From positions 1-64,000 of the forward strand of contig JABXIS010000032.1 of assembly GCA_013372975.1 (NCBI GenBank): 64,000 bases of DNA. Direction: 5' to 3'. Every line of letters begins with the position of its first letter. Position 1 is the stretch's first letter. The stretch comes from Alphaproteobacteria bacterium (GTDB lineage Bacteria > Pseudomonadota > Alphaproteobacteria > Sphingomonadales > Kordiimonadaceae). Positions 19,452 through 27,769 of the stretch are shown here, piece by piece. The notes under the pieces were generated by a model. The model made no database searches. It was not told where the DNA came from and worked only from the letters and a program-made list of their open reading frames with translations. The translations under genes were made by a program, and so were the position numbers.

Positions 19452-20576
19452 ATGCCCGTTTTTGATTCTCGCAGCTTCAAGAACCACGAACAGGTTGTTT
19501 TCTGTTCTGACGAAGCAACAGGCCTGAAAGCTATCATTGCTGTGCATTCCACAGCCCTCGGCCCTGCCACAGGCGGTACGCGCTTCTGGGACTATGCGGC
19601 CAACCACCGTCGTTCTGCGCCGATTGATGTTGCGGAAACCCGCGGTGAGCAGGACGCTGTATATGACGTTCTTCGCCTGTCGCGCGGCATGTCCTTCAAA
19701 AACGCCATGGCGGGTCTTCGTCTTGGTGGCGGCAAGTCCGTAATTATCGGCAACCCGAAAGAGCTTGGCACGTCTGAGCTGATGCGTGCATTCGGCCGCA
19801 TGGTAAACCGCCTCGGCGGCAGCTACTATGCAGCGGAAGATGTGGGCACAAGCCCTGACATGCTCGCTGCAGCGTCCGAGACAACCAATTTCGTTTGTGG
19901 CCTTGAAGGCGGCGACTTCGGCACGGGTGACCCGTCCCCACACACGGCCCTTGGCGTATACACCGGCATCAAATCCGCTGTGATGCACCGCCTTGGCAAA
20001 GCTTCGCTTGACGGTGTTACTGTTGCAGTACAGGGCCTTGGTCACGTTGGTCAGTATCTGGTGGATCACCTGCGTGCAGACGGTGCAAAGATCATCGTTA
20101 CCGATATTGTTGACGCCAACATTCAGGCTGTCCTTGCAAAAGGCGAAGCCGAAGTTGTTGCACCAGACGCAATCCATGCCGCCCAGTGTGATGTGTTCGC
20201 ACCGTGTGCCCTTGGTGGTGTCCTGAACCCGAAATCACTGGGTGACATCAAAGCAACCGTGATTGCGGGTGCAGCGAACAACCAGCTTGAGACCGAAGGC
20301 AAGGAAGATGAAGAACTGCGCAAGCGCGGCATTCTTTATGCACCTGACTATGTGATCAACGCCGGCGGCATCATCTCTGTAGAATCTGAAGTTTACAAAG
20401 AGAAGCCAAATGCAGCAGAGCGCGAAGCAAAAGTTCTGCGTATCGGTGAGACACTGACCAAAATCTTCAATGCCAGCGACAAGGAAGGCCGCCCAACGGG
20501 TGTGATTGCCAACGAAATGGCTGAAGATATTATTCGCCGCGCCAACGAAGCAAAGCTCGTGGCAGCAGCAGAATAA
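19452..20576 (+). CDS. ldh: Leucine dehydrogenase (Glu/Leu/Phe/Val dehydrogenase family)
   Basis: 374 residues from ATG 19452, with GGAAGGA about 9 nt upstream. Lysines 83 (MSFKNAMAGL) and 95 (GGGKSVIIGNP) match the substrate and catalytic lysines of leucine dehydrogenase with the same 12-residue spacing. The Rossmann motif is VQGLGHVGQYLVDHL. It deaminates Leu, Val and Ile with NAD to the 2-oxoacids used by the Bkd complex encoded just upstream. Single gene with its own long upstream region and a strong terminator. Leucine is the most likely substrate, but the family also contains phenylalanine dehydrogenases. Confidence 0.9.
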   Translation: MPVFDSRSFKNHEQVVFCSDEATGLKAIIAVHSTALGPATGGTRFWDYAANHRRSAPIDVAETRGEQDAVYDVLRLSRGMSFKNAMAGLRLGGGKSVIIGNPKELGTSELMRAFGRMVNRLGGSYYAAEDVGTSPDMLAAASETTNFVCGLEGGDFGTGDPSPHTALGVYTGIKSAVMHRLGKASLDGVTVAVQGLGHVGQYLVDHLRADGAKIIVTDIVDANIQAVLAKGEAEVVAPDAIHAAQCDVFAPCALGGVLNPKSLGDIKATVIAGAANNQLETEGKEDEELRKRGILYAPDYVINAGGIISVESEVYKEKPNAAEREAKVLRIGETLTKIFNASDKEGRPTGVIANEMAEDIIRRANEAKLVAAAE

Positions 20577-20600
20577 CAGCCTTTTCCTCCTGAAAAGCAG

Positions 20601-20630
20601 AAGGCCCCGGCAAGCAATTGCCGGGGCCTT
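20601..20630 (+). terminator. Strong Rho-independent terminator of ldh
   Basis: A perfect 13-bp stem (AAGGCCCCGGCAA / TTGCCGGGGCCTT) with a GCAA tetraloop, followed by TCTGTTTGG, lies 24 nt after the stop codon. Confidence 0.9.
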
Positions 20631-20657
20631 TCTGTTTGGTCAAACGAGCAAAAGAAA

Positions 20658-20681
20658 TGGCCGCCACGCATGTGACGGCCA
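20658..20681 (-). terminator. Terminator of the phenylalanine/tyrosine operon (minus strand)
   Basis: TGGCCG-x-CAC / GTG-x-CGGCCA stem (9 pairs, one internal mismatch) with a 4-nt loop. On the minus strand it is followed by TTTCTTTTGC. It lies about 46 nt beyond the phhA stop, back to back with the ldh terminator. Confidence 0.7.
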
Positions 20682-20727
20682 AATTGGGCCCAAAGGCCAG
20701 CCCATTATTATTGTTGTGACGTTCTTC

Positions 20728-21609
20728 TTAGCTCGCAGCCTTAGCCAACCGGCCTCCGGCATTTGCGTAAGCCTGCGTGCCATTATTGTGCACCCTGTCG
20801 GTCTCCAGCACTGTCTCAGGCGTATAGACAGTGGCGTTTGCCTCCAAGGCGTCATACAGCGGGCCAAAATCCTGATATGTAGCTTCCAGGAGCTCCTGAA
20901 AACTATCGATCACCCAGTAGGTTTGCTGGAAGTCATCAATCCGGTAATCAGTCTTCATCAAGCGCATCAGGTCAAAATGGATGCGGTTTGGGCTCTGATC
21001 CTCAAGGCAGAAGATGCTCTCGGATTTGGAGCTAACGATACCGGCCCCATAAATACGCATACCCTTGGGCGTGTTGATCAGGCCAAATTCCACCGTATAC
21101 CAATAGAGCCGTGCCAGGTTCTTGAGCACGCCACGGCCCATCGCCCGCTGGCCACCCTTGCCATAGGCTTCCATATAGTCAGCAAATGTCGGGTTTGCGA
21201 GAAGCGGCACATGGCCAAACACATCATGGAACACATCCGGTTCCTGCAGATAATCAAGCTGCGCTTCAGAACGGATGAAATTGCCCGCAGGAAAACGGCG
21301 ATTGGCAAGGTGATCGAAAAATACCTCGTCTGGCACGAGATCAGGCACAGCGACAACAGTCCAGCCCGTAACTTCCTTCAAGCGTGCTGAAAGCTCGGTA
21401 AAATTGGGGATGCCGCGGTCAGACAACTTCAGTGTATGCAACCCTTCCATGAATTCGTCACACGCCCTGCCTTCCAGCATTTCTGACTGGCGTGCATAGA
21501 GCCTGTCCCATCGGTCATGCTCTTCATCCGTGAAATGCTCCCAGTTCTGGTCCACCGTATAGTCAGCGTTGACTTCGACTTCCCGACCCAAACGCGTTTT
21601 AATTTTCAT
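20728..21609 (-). CDS. phhA: Phenylalanine 4-monooxygenase
   Basis: 293 residues, the bacterial single-domain length. Iron-binding His residues are in EPDVFHDVFGHVPLL, and the Glu ligand is in YWYTVEFGLINTPKG; RRFPAGNFIR and YGAGIVSSKSE are family signatures. It uses tetrahydropterin and oxygen to make tyrosine from phenylalanine. GGAGG lies 5 nt before the ATG. It is the last gene of the minus-strand operon hpd-VOC-fahA-maiA-phhA. No pterin-carbinolamine dehydratase (phhB) is nearby. Confidence 0.95.
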   Translation of the reverse strand: MKIKTRLGREVEVNADYTVDQNWEHFTDEEHDRWDRLYARQSEMLEGRACDEFMEGLHTLKLSDRGIPNFTELSARLKEVTGWTVVAVPDLVPDEVFFDHLANRRFPAGNFIRSEAQLDYLQEPDVFHDVFGHVPLLANPTFADYMEAYGKGGQRAMGRGVLKNLARLYWYTVEFGLINTPKGMRIYGAGIVSSKSESIFCLEDQSPNRIHFDLMRLMKTDYRIDDFQQTYWVIDSFQELLEATYQDFGPLYDALEANATVYTPETVLETDRVHNNGTQAYANAGGRLAKAAS

Positions 21610-21633
21610 GGGTTCCTCCTAACAATTCCACAC

Positions 21634-22284
21634 TTACGCTGGTGCATCCGCCTGATTTTCAGGCAGCGCATCAACAAAAGGCTTCAATTCCATGCAGGCT
21701 GCATCAATGCGACAGATGGTTGGAAAATCATCAAGTGACACGCCAAACCGCCGGGCATTCCATACCTGTGGCACCAAATAGACATCCGCCATTCCGGCCA
21801 CATCCCCGAAACAGAATTTCCCTGTATTCGTGCTGTTTGCCAGTAGCGCCTCAAGCGCCGTGAAGCCCTCCCTGATCCAGTGACGATACCAATCGTTGGT
21901 TGCCGCCTCGTCAGCGCCAAACTGGCTTTTGATACGCATCAGCACCGACAGGTTATTGAGCGGATGAATATCGCAGCCGATCAGGTTCACAAGCTGCCGC
22001 ACGTGAGCGCGCGCTGTGGCGCCTTCAGGCAGCAAGGACACTTCAGGGTAAACTTCGTCAAGATATTCAAGAATGGCCGGTGACTGGCCAATCTTGAGAT
22101 CGCCATCAATGAAATATGGCACCCTGCCCTGAGGGTTGAGCGCCAGATAGTCGGGTGACAGCTGTTCACTGACACCCGGTTTCAGGTTAACAGGGCGATG
22201 TTCGCATTCCAGCCCTTTCAGGCCCAATGCAATGCGAACCCGAAAGGCCGCAGAAGACCGGAAATAACCGTAGAGAATGCGCAT
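21634..22284 (-). CDS. maiA: Maleylacetoacetate isomerase (zeta-class glutathione transferase)
   Basis: 216 residues. The N-terminal thioredoxin-like GST domain has YGYFRSSAAFRVRIALGLKGL-type sequence, where the Ser pair replaces the SSC of zeta GSTs. NPQGRVPYFIDGD and GQSPAILEYLDEVYP form the glutathione site. The C-terminal helical domain has CDIHPLNNLSVL, typical of MaiA. It isomerises maleylacetoacetate to fumarylacetoacetate using glutathione. It sits 11 nt after fahA and 24 nt before phhA. Confidence 0.92.
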   Translation of the reverse strand: MRILYGYFRSSAAFRVRIALGLKGLECEHRPVNLKPGVSEQLSPDYLALNPQGRVPYFIDGDLKIGQSPAILEYLDEVYPEVSLLPEGATARAHVRQLVNLIGCDIHPLNNLSVLMRIKSQFGADEAATNDWYRHWIREGFTALEALLANSTNTGKFCFGDVAGMADVYLVPQVWNARRFGVSLDDFPTICRIDAACMELKPFVDALPENQADAPA

Positions 22285-22295
22285 ATACCCTACCC

Positions 22296-23303
22296 CTAAG
22301 CTTGTTTGACCACCTGATCAATCGCACCGAAGATGGACGCACCATCCTTGTCAAACATTTCGATTCGAATCGAATCGCCAAACTTCATAAAGCTGGTGGA
22401 AGGCTTGCCATTTTCGATTGTTTCAATCATGCGTATTTCCGCGATACAGCTATAGCCAACACCACCTTCGGAAACAGGCTTGCCTGGGCCGCCATCCAGC
22501 TTGTTGGACACCGTACCAGAGCCGATGACAGCACCAGCACCCAGCGGGCGGGTTTTTGCGGCATGGGAAACAAGCTTGGCAAAATTAAAGGTCATGTCCA
22601 CGCCAGCTTCCGGCTTGCCGAACATCTCGCCATTATAATGGGACACCAGCGGCAGATTCACTTTCGTGTCTTCCCAAACACCGTCGAGCTCATCGGGCGT
22701 TACACATACGGGGCTAAAGGCGCTGGATGGCTTGGATTGGAAGAAACCAAAACCTTTGGCAAGCTCACCAGGGATCAGACCCCGCAGGGAGACATCATTC
22801 ACCAGCATCAACAGCTTGATATGATCCGCCGCTTTTTCTTCGGAAACACCCATCGGCACATCGTCGGTGATTACAGCGATCTCTGCCTCGAAATCGATGC
22901 CAAACCCTTCGTCCTGCGGCATCACGATATTGTCGCGCGGCGCAAGGAAGGTGTCGGAACCACCCTGATACATCAGGGGGTCTGTCCAGAAAGTTGCTGG
23001 CATTTCGGCATTACGTGCTTTGCGAACCAGCTCAACATGGTTCACATAGGCTGAGCCATCCGCCCACTGGTAGGCACGCGGCAGAGGCGATGCACAATCC
23101 GCTTCAACGAAGGCCTCACCTTCCAATGCACCAGAATTCAGGGATTCATATAGGGCCCGCAGACGTGGCAGCGCAGCGGCCCAATCGTCAATAGCGGCCT
23201 GCAAGGTCGGCGCAATATCTGCGGCCGGCGTCATACGCTTCAGATCTTTGGATACAACAACAAGTTTGCCGTCGCGGCCATCTTTAAGAGACGCAAGTTT
23301 CAT
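22296..23303 (-). CDS. fahA: Fumarylacetoacetate hydrolase family protein
   Basis: 335 residues. The FAH fold is seen in DPLMYQGGSDTFLAPRDNI, FEAEIAVITDDVPMGV with its metal-binding Glu residues, and GAGAVIGSGTVSNKL. It is the shorter bacterial version (about 330 residues), not the 420-residue animal-like enzyme. It should cleave fumarylacetoacetate to fumarate and acetoacetate, ending tyrosine breakdown. Its place between a VOC gene and maiA supports this. AAGGAA lies before the ATG. Confidence 0.9.
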   Translation of the reverse strand: MKLASLKDGRDGKLVVVSKDLKRMTPAADIAPTLQAAIDDWAAALPRLRALYESLNSGALEGEAFVEADCASPLPRAYQWADGSAYVNHVELVRKARNAEMPATFWTDPLMYQGGSDTFLAPRDNIVMPQDEGFGIDFEAEIAVITDDVPMGVSEEKAADHIKLLMLVNDVSLRGLIPGELAKGFGFFQSKPSSAFSPVCVTPDELDGVWEDTKVNLPLVSHYNGEMFGKPEAGVDMTFNFAKLVSHAAKTRPLGAGAVIGSGTVSNKLDGGPGKPVSEGGVGYSCIAEIRMIETIENGKPSTSFMKFGDSIRIEMFDKDGASIFGAIDQVVKQA

Positions 23304-23371
23304 AAACTCAGTTCCTTACTCTTTTGTTCCGTTTTCATGGGCAAGCCCCCGCTCTACCCATACATCATACC

Positions 23372-23920
23372 TTAACCCTGATACCCGGGAAACTCGCCTT
23401 CGCCGTGAATCCAGGCAGCAGTCTTTGGCGCCTTTTTTGTCCGGGACCATTCCTCGAGCATCTCAGGGCCCACACGCTTCAACTCCTGCAGCATGCCTGG
23501 CTCGTCCGTATTGGCTGCCAATTCGATGCGGTGACCATTCGGATCAAAGAAATAGATCGATTTGAAGATCGTATGGTTGGTGGGGCCAAGCACTTCAATA
23601 CCCGCATCCACCAACCGCTCCTTCGCGGCCAACAGTTCTTCCATGCTGCCCAGCTTGAAGGCAATATGCTGCACCCACTCAGGTGTATTGGTATCACGCC
23701 CCATCTGAGGCTGGCTTGGAAGTTCAAAGAAGGCCAATACATTGCCATTCCCGGCATCCAGGAAAATGTGCATGTATGGATCTGGCTCACCTGTTGAAGG
23801 CACTTCATTTTCGGCAATAGCCAACTGGAAGTCCATATCCAAGTGCTTCTGGTAAAACTCGACCGTCTCTTTAGCATCCCTACAGCGATATGCCACGTGG
23901 TGAACACCTTGAAGCTTCAT
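23372..23920 (-). CDS. VOC-superfamily protein (glyoxalase/dioxygenase fold) in the tyrosine operon
   Basis: 182 residues from ATG 23920; the open frame continues upstream to 24181 but that part lies inside hpd. Two beta-alpha-beta-beta-beta modules are visible. Likely metal ligands are His in GVHHVAYRC, Glu in NVLAFFELP, His in WVQHIAFKL and Glu in NGHRIELAAN, the pattern of metal-dependent VOC enzymes. The C-terminal tail (about residues 130-182) is Lys/Glu-rich with no motif I know. Substrate unknown. It occupies the place where homogentisate dioxygenase often sits; that gene is missing here. It could be a lyase, epimerase or extradiol-type dioxygenase. Confidence 0.75.
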   Translation of the reverse strand: MKLQGVHHVAYRCRDAKETVEFYQKHLDMDFQLAIAENEVPSTGEPDPYMHIFLDAGNGNVLAFFELPSQPQMGRDTNTPEWVQHIAFKLGSMEELLAAKERLVDAGIEVLGPTNHTIFKSIYFFDPNGHRIELAANTDEPGMLQELKRVGPEMLEEWSRTKKAPKTAAWIHGEGEFPGYQG

Positions 23921-23952
23921 CGTGTGATCCTTTTCAAACTTATGGGAAAGAG

Positions 23953-23977
23953 AGCGAGGCCAAAACTCAGCCTCGCT
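23953..23977 (-). other. Hairpin between hpd and the VOC gene
   Basis: AGCGAGGC / GCCTCGCT, a perfect 8-bp stem with a 9-nt loop, in the 70-nt gap. On the minus strand it is followed by CTCTTTCCC. It may be a partial terminator that makes hpd expression exceed that of the downstream genes, or a processing site. Confidence 0.5.
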
Positions 23978-23990
23978 TCGCTTCAATGTT

Positions 23991-25082
23991 TTACGCGGCG
24001 TCTTCGCCTTCAACCTTGAGGGCACCACGGCGGATCTGGTCGCGTTCCATGGATTCGAACAGTGCTTTGAAATTGCCCTCGCCGAAGCCATCATCTTCCT
24101 TGCGCTGGATGAATTCAAAGAAAACCGGACCAAGACGCGCTTCAGAGAAAATCTGCAGCAACAGGCGCGGGCTTTCGCCATCAGTGGTACCGTCCAACAG
24201 GATACCGCGTGACTTCAGCTCGTCTACAGGCTCACCGTGGCCTGGCAGGCGCTCTGCAAGCATTTCATAATAAGTCTCCGGAGGCGCCGTCATGAACGGT
24301 ACACCCGCTTTTTTCAGACGGTCCCAACAGGAAACCAGGTCATCACATGCGAATGCGATGTGCTGGATACCTTCGCCGTTATATTGCATCAGGAATTCTT
24401 CGATTTGGCCATTGCCGCCCGCTGCTTCCTCATTCAGCGGAATACGGATCATGCCATCAGGCGCTGTCATGGCCTTGGAAAGCAAACCAGTGTATTCGCC
24501 TTTGATGTCGAAATAGCGAATTTCGCGGAAGTTGAAAAACTTCTCGTAGAAATCCGCCCAGTAGCCCATACGACCGCGATACACATTGTGTGTCAGGTGA
24601 TCGAGCGTGTGGAAACCGCAGCCTTCGGGGCGGCGATCAACACCTTCAATCCATTCGAAATCGATGTCATAGATGCTGTTGCCATCTTCGAAGCGATCGA
24701 TCAGATAGAGCGCAGCACCACCGATGCCCTTGATAGCTGGCAGGCGTAGTTCCATCGGGCCGGTTGGCATCTCGATCGGCTGAGCGCCTTTCTTCAGGCA
24801 CTCTTCGTACGCAAAATGAGCGTCTTTCACACGGAAAGCCATACCGCAAGCGGACGGGCCATGCTCTTCAGCGTAATAAGCCGCAGGACACTTTGGCTCA
24901 TAGTTGGCGATGAAGTTGATATCTCCCTGCCGCCACAAGGCAACATCCTTGGACCGGTGGTTCGCAACATGCGTGAACCCCATGGATTCGAAAACAGGTT
25001 CCAGAATGCCTTTTTCCGGTGCGGTAAACTCAACAAACTCAAAGCCGCAAAGGCCCATCGGGTTCTCAAAGAGATCGGCCAT
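23991..25082 (-). CDS. hpd: 4-Hydroxyphenylpyruvate dioxygenase
   Basis: 363 residues, the usual bacterial length. Iron ligands are visible as His in [11 protein letters not shown], His in [11 protein letters not shown] and Glu in [20 protein letters not shown]. The C-terminal gating helix ([16 protein letters not shown]) is present. It turns 4-hydroxyphenylpyruvate into homogentisate. It is first in the operon and divergent from a MarR regulator gene, with a palindrome between them. A GGAG lies before the ATG. Confidence 0.97.
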   Translation of the reverse strand: MADLFENPMGLCGFEFVEFTAPEKGILEPVFESMGFTHVANHRSKDVALWRQGDINFIANYEPKCPAAYYAEEHGPSACGMAFRVKDAHFAYEECLKKGAQPIEMPTGPMELRLPAIKGIGGAALYLIDRFEDGNSIYDIDFEWIEGVDRRPEGCGFHTLDHLTHNVYRGRMGYWADFYEKFFNFREIRYFDIKGEYTGLLSKAMTAPDGMIRIPLNEEAAGGNGQIEEFLMQYNGEGIQHIAFACDDLVSCWDRLKKAGVPFMTAPPETYYEMLAERLPGHGEPVDELKSRGILLDGTTDGESPRLLLQIFSEARLGPVFFEFIQRKEDDGFGEGNFKALFESMERDQIRRGALKVEGEDAA

Positions 25083-25181
25083 CTTCCAACTCTCCTATAT
25101 GTCCTATATACAAAATGGAAAGACGCTCCGATAATCCCGTTCCGACGTTACGGATAATTGGGGCGCCTAGTTAATTTCTCT

Positions 25182-25200
25182 TGAAACGATATTAGTTTCA
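25182..25200. promoter_or_regulatory. Candidate MarR operator in the hpd/marR divergent region
   Basis: TGAAAC-GATATTA-GTTTCA, a perfect 6-bp inverted repeat with a 7-bp spacer. It is flanked further out by GTTA (25170-25173) and TAAC (25205-25208). It lies between the two divergent start codons, where a MarR protein would repress both genes. The inducer may be a tyrosine-pathway intermediate; that is inference. Confidence 0.6.
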
Positions 25201-25237
25201 TTCGTAACTATTTGCAAGTGTTTTAGATGAGGAAACG

Positions 25238-25690
25238 ATGAAAAAAAATATTGAGAATGCGATTTGTTTGGCCGACTTCCTGCCCTATCGCCTTTCAGTT
25301 CTATCGAACAGGATCAGCCGTGCAATTGCTGATGGCTATGAAGAGAAATTCCAATTAACCCTGCCAGAATGGCGGGTTATGGCCGTTCTTGGGGAAGAAA
25401 GTGATCTATCGGCAGCGCAGGTAGCCGAGCGGACAGCCATGGACAAGGTCGCCGTTTCGCGTGCTGTGAACAAACTTCTGGAAGCAGACCGCCTTGAGCG
25501 CCATTTTTCACCGGAAGACAAAAGACGTTCGGTTTTGGCCCTCTCTAATGAAGGGCGCGCCATTTATAACGAAGTGATTCCCATTGCGCTTGGCTATGAA
25601 GGCAAGATCCTGGATAAACTGAGTGCGGTGGAAAAAGAGGCCCTCACGAGCCTCCTTGATAAACTGGAAACTATCCAGCTTCAGGCCTGA
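25238..25690 (+). CDS. MarR-family transcriptional regulator of the tyrosine operon
   Basis: 150 residues. Winged-helix MarR sequence: EKFQLTLPEWRVMAVLGEES, AERTAMDKVAVSRAVNKLLE (recognition helix) and RHFSPEDKRRSVLALSNEG (wing). GAGGA precedes the ATG by 5 nt. Divergent from hpd with an inverted repeat between them, so it probably controls aromatic amino-acid breakdown. Its last 20 nt overlap the end of the convergent EAL gene. Confidence 0.88.
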   Translation: MKKNIENAICLADFLPYRLSVLSNRISRAIADGYEEKFQLTLPEWRVMAVLGEESDLSAAQVAERTAMDKVAVSRAVNKLLEADRLERHFSPEDKRRSVLALSNEGRAIYNEVIPIALGYEGKILDKLSAVEKEALTSLLDKLETIQLQA

Positions 25691-26756
25691 CAGTGGGCAA
25701 AGGCTCCTCATCCGGGAAGCCGAACAGATATCCTTGCAAATAATCAACGCCCGCACTTTCCAGCATGCGGGCGGTTTTGCTGTCCTCAACACCTTCGGCG
25801 ATCACCTTGATCTCTGATTGCTTTGCCGAATCCACAATATTGGCCACCAACGTCCACTTGCGACCATCGTCATTGAGGTCGTGGGTCAATGATTTATCCA
25901 ACTTGATAAAGTCAGGCTGGATATCCGTAATCCCGGAAAGGTTATTGAAGCCAGTTCCGAAATCATCAAGTGCGATGCGGATACCGCGATCTTTCAACCG
26001 GCTTACCAACTTCCGCACAGCTTCCATATCGGATAGTTGTTGGCTTTCCACAATCTCAAACACCAACTGGTCTTCTGCGAGCCCGCCCTCACCAAGTACA
26101 TTTTCGAGCCAGGCATCCATGCCCTTCTCGGTATCGATCGTGAAAGGAAGAACGTTTACAAAAACATTCTCTTTGAGATCGAAGGAACGCGCCGTTCTAG
26201 TTGCAGACTCGCCCGCAGCCATATCAAGGGCATATAGCATGCCCGCGGCTTCTGCGGTTTCAAACAAAACAGGCGCAGGGATATCTGTGCCATCCGTATG
26301 CAAGCCACGGATCAGGAATTCATACCCCATAACATTGTTATGATCTTCCACGCACACGATCGGCTGCAACAGCGATTTGTAGCGCCTGTCGGCCAACATA
26401 TCGCCAAGCCACTGGGCGGAAAGCCTGAGACCCAATTCCTCCAGCGTATGCATATCGCCAAATTCATGGAGAGAAGGTTTGGTGCTGCCGGACAATAGAG
26501 CACGGATCATCCGACGTTCTTTAACGCCGAAAGTCTGCTCAAGCACCGGAATCACCGATTCCATATCGTCGGATAGGAAACAACACACGAGCGGAAAGCC
26601 CGTAGGCACTTCCACAAAACCCGCTTTTTTCAAAGAGGCAGAGAGGCGTTCCGACAACTGAATGTCAGTACACCAGAAAAATGCGTGTCCCAAACCAGTG
26701 ACACACGGATACAAAGACTGATCAGGCAACACTCGACCCCTCAAGCTGCACGCCAT
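25671..26756 (-). CDS. EAL-domain cyclic-di-GMP phosphodiesterase with an unrecognised N-terminal region
   Basis: 361 residues. The C-terminal 240 residues are an EAL domain with all catalytic elements: YEFLIRGL (Glu of the EAL position), FVNVLP, LVFEIVES, the DDFG loop in IALDDFGTGFNNLSG, FIKLDKS, VIAEGVED and QGYLFG. It should therefore hydrolyse c-di-GMP. Residues 1-115 contain several Cys (CSLRG, YPCV, FFWC, VCCF) and no domain I know. No membrane segment or GGDEF is present, so the protein is cytosolic. The Shine-Dalgarno is weak. It overlaps the MarR gene tail to tail by 20 nt. The regulated process is unknown. Confidence 0.9.
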   Translation of the reverse strand: MACSLRGRVLPDQSLYPCVTGLGHAFFWCTDIQLSERLSASLKKAGFVEVPTGFPLVCCFLSDDMESVIPVLEQTFGVKERRMIRALLSGSTKPSLHEFGDMHTLEELGLRLSAQWLGDMLADRRYKSLLQPIVCVEDHNNVMGYEFLIRGLHTDGTDIPAPVLFETAEAAGMLYALDMAAGESATRTARSFDLKENVFVNVLPFTIDTEKGMDAWLENVLGEGGLAEDQLVFEIVESQQLSDMEAVRKLVSRLKDRGIRIALDDFGTGFNNLSGITDIQPDFIKLDKSLTHDLNDDGRKWTLVANIVDSAKQSEIKVIAEGVEDSKTARMLESAGVDYLQGYLFGFPDEEPLPTVRPEAG

Positions 26757-26773
26757 TTGGTATTTTTTTTAAC

Positions 26774-27754
26774 TCAAACACTTTTCACCGCTGCCGTAAA
26801 GGTTTGATTCCAATTTGTTACATTCGCCCCCAAAAGGCAGGACAACAAAAGACGCGCCTTTCTCGATCGCAAACCACCCGCCGGCACAAGCCCTCGTGCG
26901 ATCAAGTCGATTTCTGCACCCTTATATCCATAGGTACGTTCAAAAACCCGCCCCCCTTTGGCGCGACTTGCCAGGATCACTGGCATGTGGCGCGCCAGTT
27001 CCTCGGCTTTATCGGCCCAGCCTTCGGGCAAATGCCCGGCACCCAACCCTTCAATAACCACACCTTCGTAGCCCATATCAGGGAGCGCATCGAGAATGCG
27101 GCCATCGTCATCCAGAAACGTTGAAACCAGGGCAACCGCCGCAAACCGTTCAGGAACGCCGCGCGCAAGCGCGTGCTGAGGCATCGGACGCGGCCAGTAT
27201 AGCCTGCCCTCTGTAATGCTTGCGGCGGGGCCATGCTCGGAGACAAAAGCCTGCAACGACGAAGTGTGCTCCTTGGCAACGTACCAGGGATCATGAAGCT
27301 CGTTGTTCATCATCAACCCAACACCACCCATGGCTGGATCGGTTGCCGCGATCACCGCCGAATAGAGGTTTGCTGGCCCGTCAGCGCTGAGCTGCCCAGG
27401 TGCCCGCATCGCGCCTGTAAAGATAATCGGCTTGTCACCGCGGTACATGAGGCTTGCAAGAAACGCCGATTCTTCCATGGAATCCGTGCCCTGCGTCACA
27501 ATAAATGCGTCGGCATCCGAGGCATTCACCCGCCTGATAACATCAGCGATAATCTCAAAGGTAAGGTTGGCGCTGCCTTGTTGGGCAAGGGTATCAGCCT
27601 GTATTTCCGCCATCTTATCGATGCCGGGTACGGCAGACACAAGTTCTGTGGCCGTTAGAGACGGAATGACCCCCGCACTTGCGCCGGGGGTCATCGCAAT
27701 GGTTCCGCCGAGGGCGAAAACCTGGATGACGGGTAATCTGCTCATACCCGCCAT
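26774..27754 (-). CDS. L-asparaginase (bacterial ansA/ansB family)
   Basis: 326 residues. The two catalytic threonine motifs are present: VFALGGTIAMTPG near residue 15 and VTQGTDSMEE near residue 90 (T-D pair), followed by the lysine-containing FTGAMRAPGQLSADGPANL. No signal peptide, so the enzyme is cytoplasmic. It hydrolyses asparagine to aspartate and ammonia. It follows alanine dehydrogenase by 15 nt on the same strand and may be co-transcribed. A second, unrelated asparaginase-type enzyme is encoded at 32562-33611. Confidence 0.9.
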   Translation of the reverse strand: MAGMSRLPVIQVFALGGTIAMTPGASAGVIPSLTATELVSAVPGIDKMAEIQADTLAQQGSANLTFEIIADVIRRVNASDADAFIVTQGTDSMEESAFLASLMYRGDKPIIFTGAMRAPGQLSADGPANLYSAVIAATDPAMGGVGLMMNNELHDPWYVAKEHTSSLQAFVSEHGPAASITEGRLYWPRPMPQHALARGVPERFAAVALVSTFLDDDGRILDALPDMGYEGVVIEGLGAGHLPEGWADKAEELARHMPVILASRAKGGRVFERTYGYKGAEIDLIARGLVPAGGLRSRKARLLLSCLLGANVTNWNQTFTAAVKSV

Positions 27755-27769
27755 ATATACCAGTTGACG

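Noticed and set aside
22358-22378. GATTCGAATCGAATC-type repeat inside fahA
   Set aside because: It resembles the palindrome at 42912 but is within coding sequence and explained by the codons there.
23921-24181. 261-nt upstream extension of the VOC protein frame
   Set aside because: It lies within hpd, is Arg/Ser-rich like a shadow frame, and the family starts at MKLQGVHHVAY.
25083-25237. A small gene between hpd and marR
   Set aside because: No start with a ribosome site and no coding character; the region is a regulatory gap.
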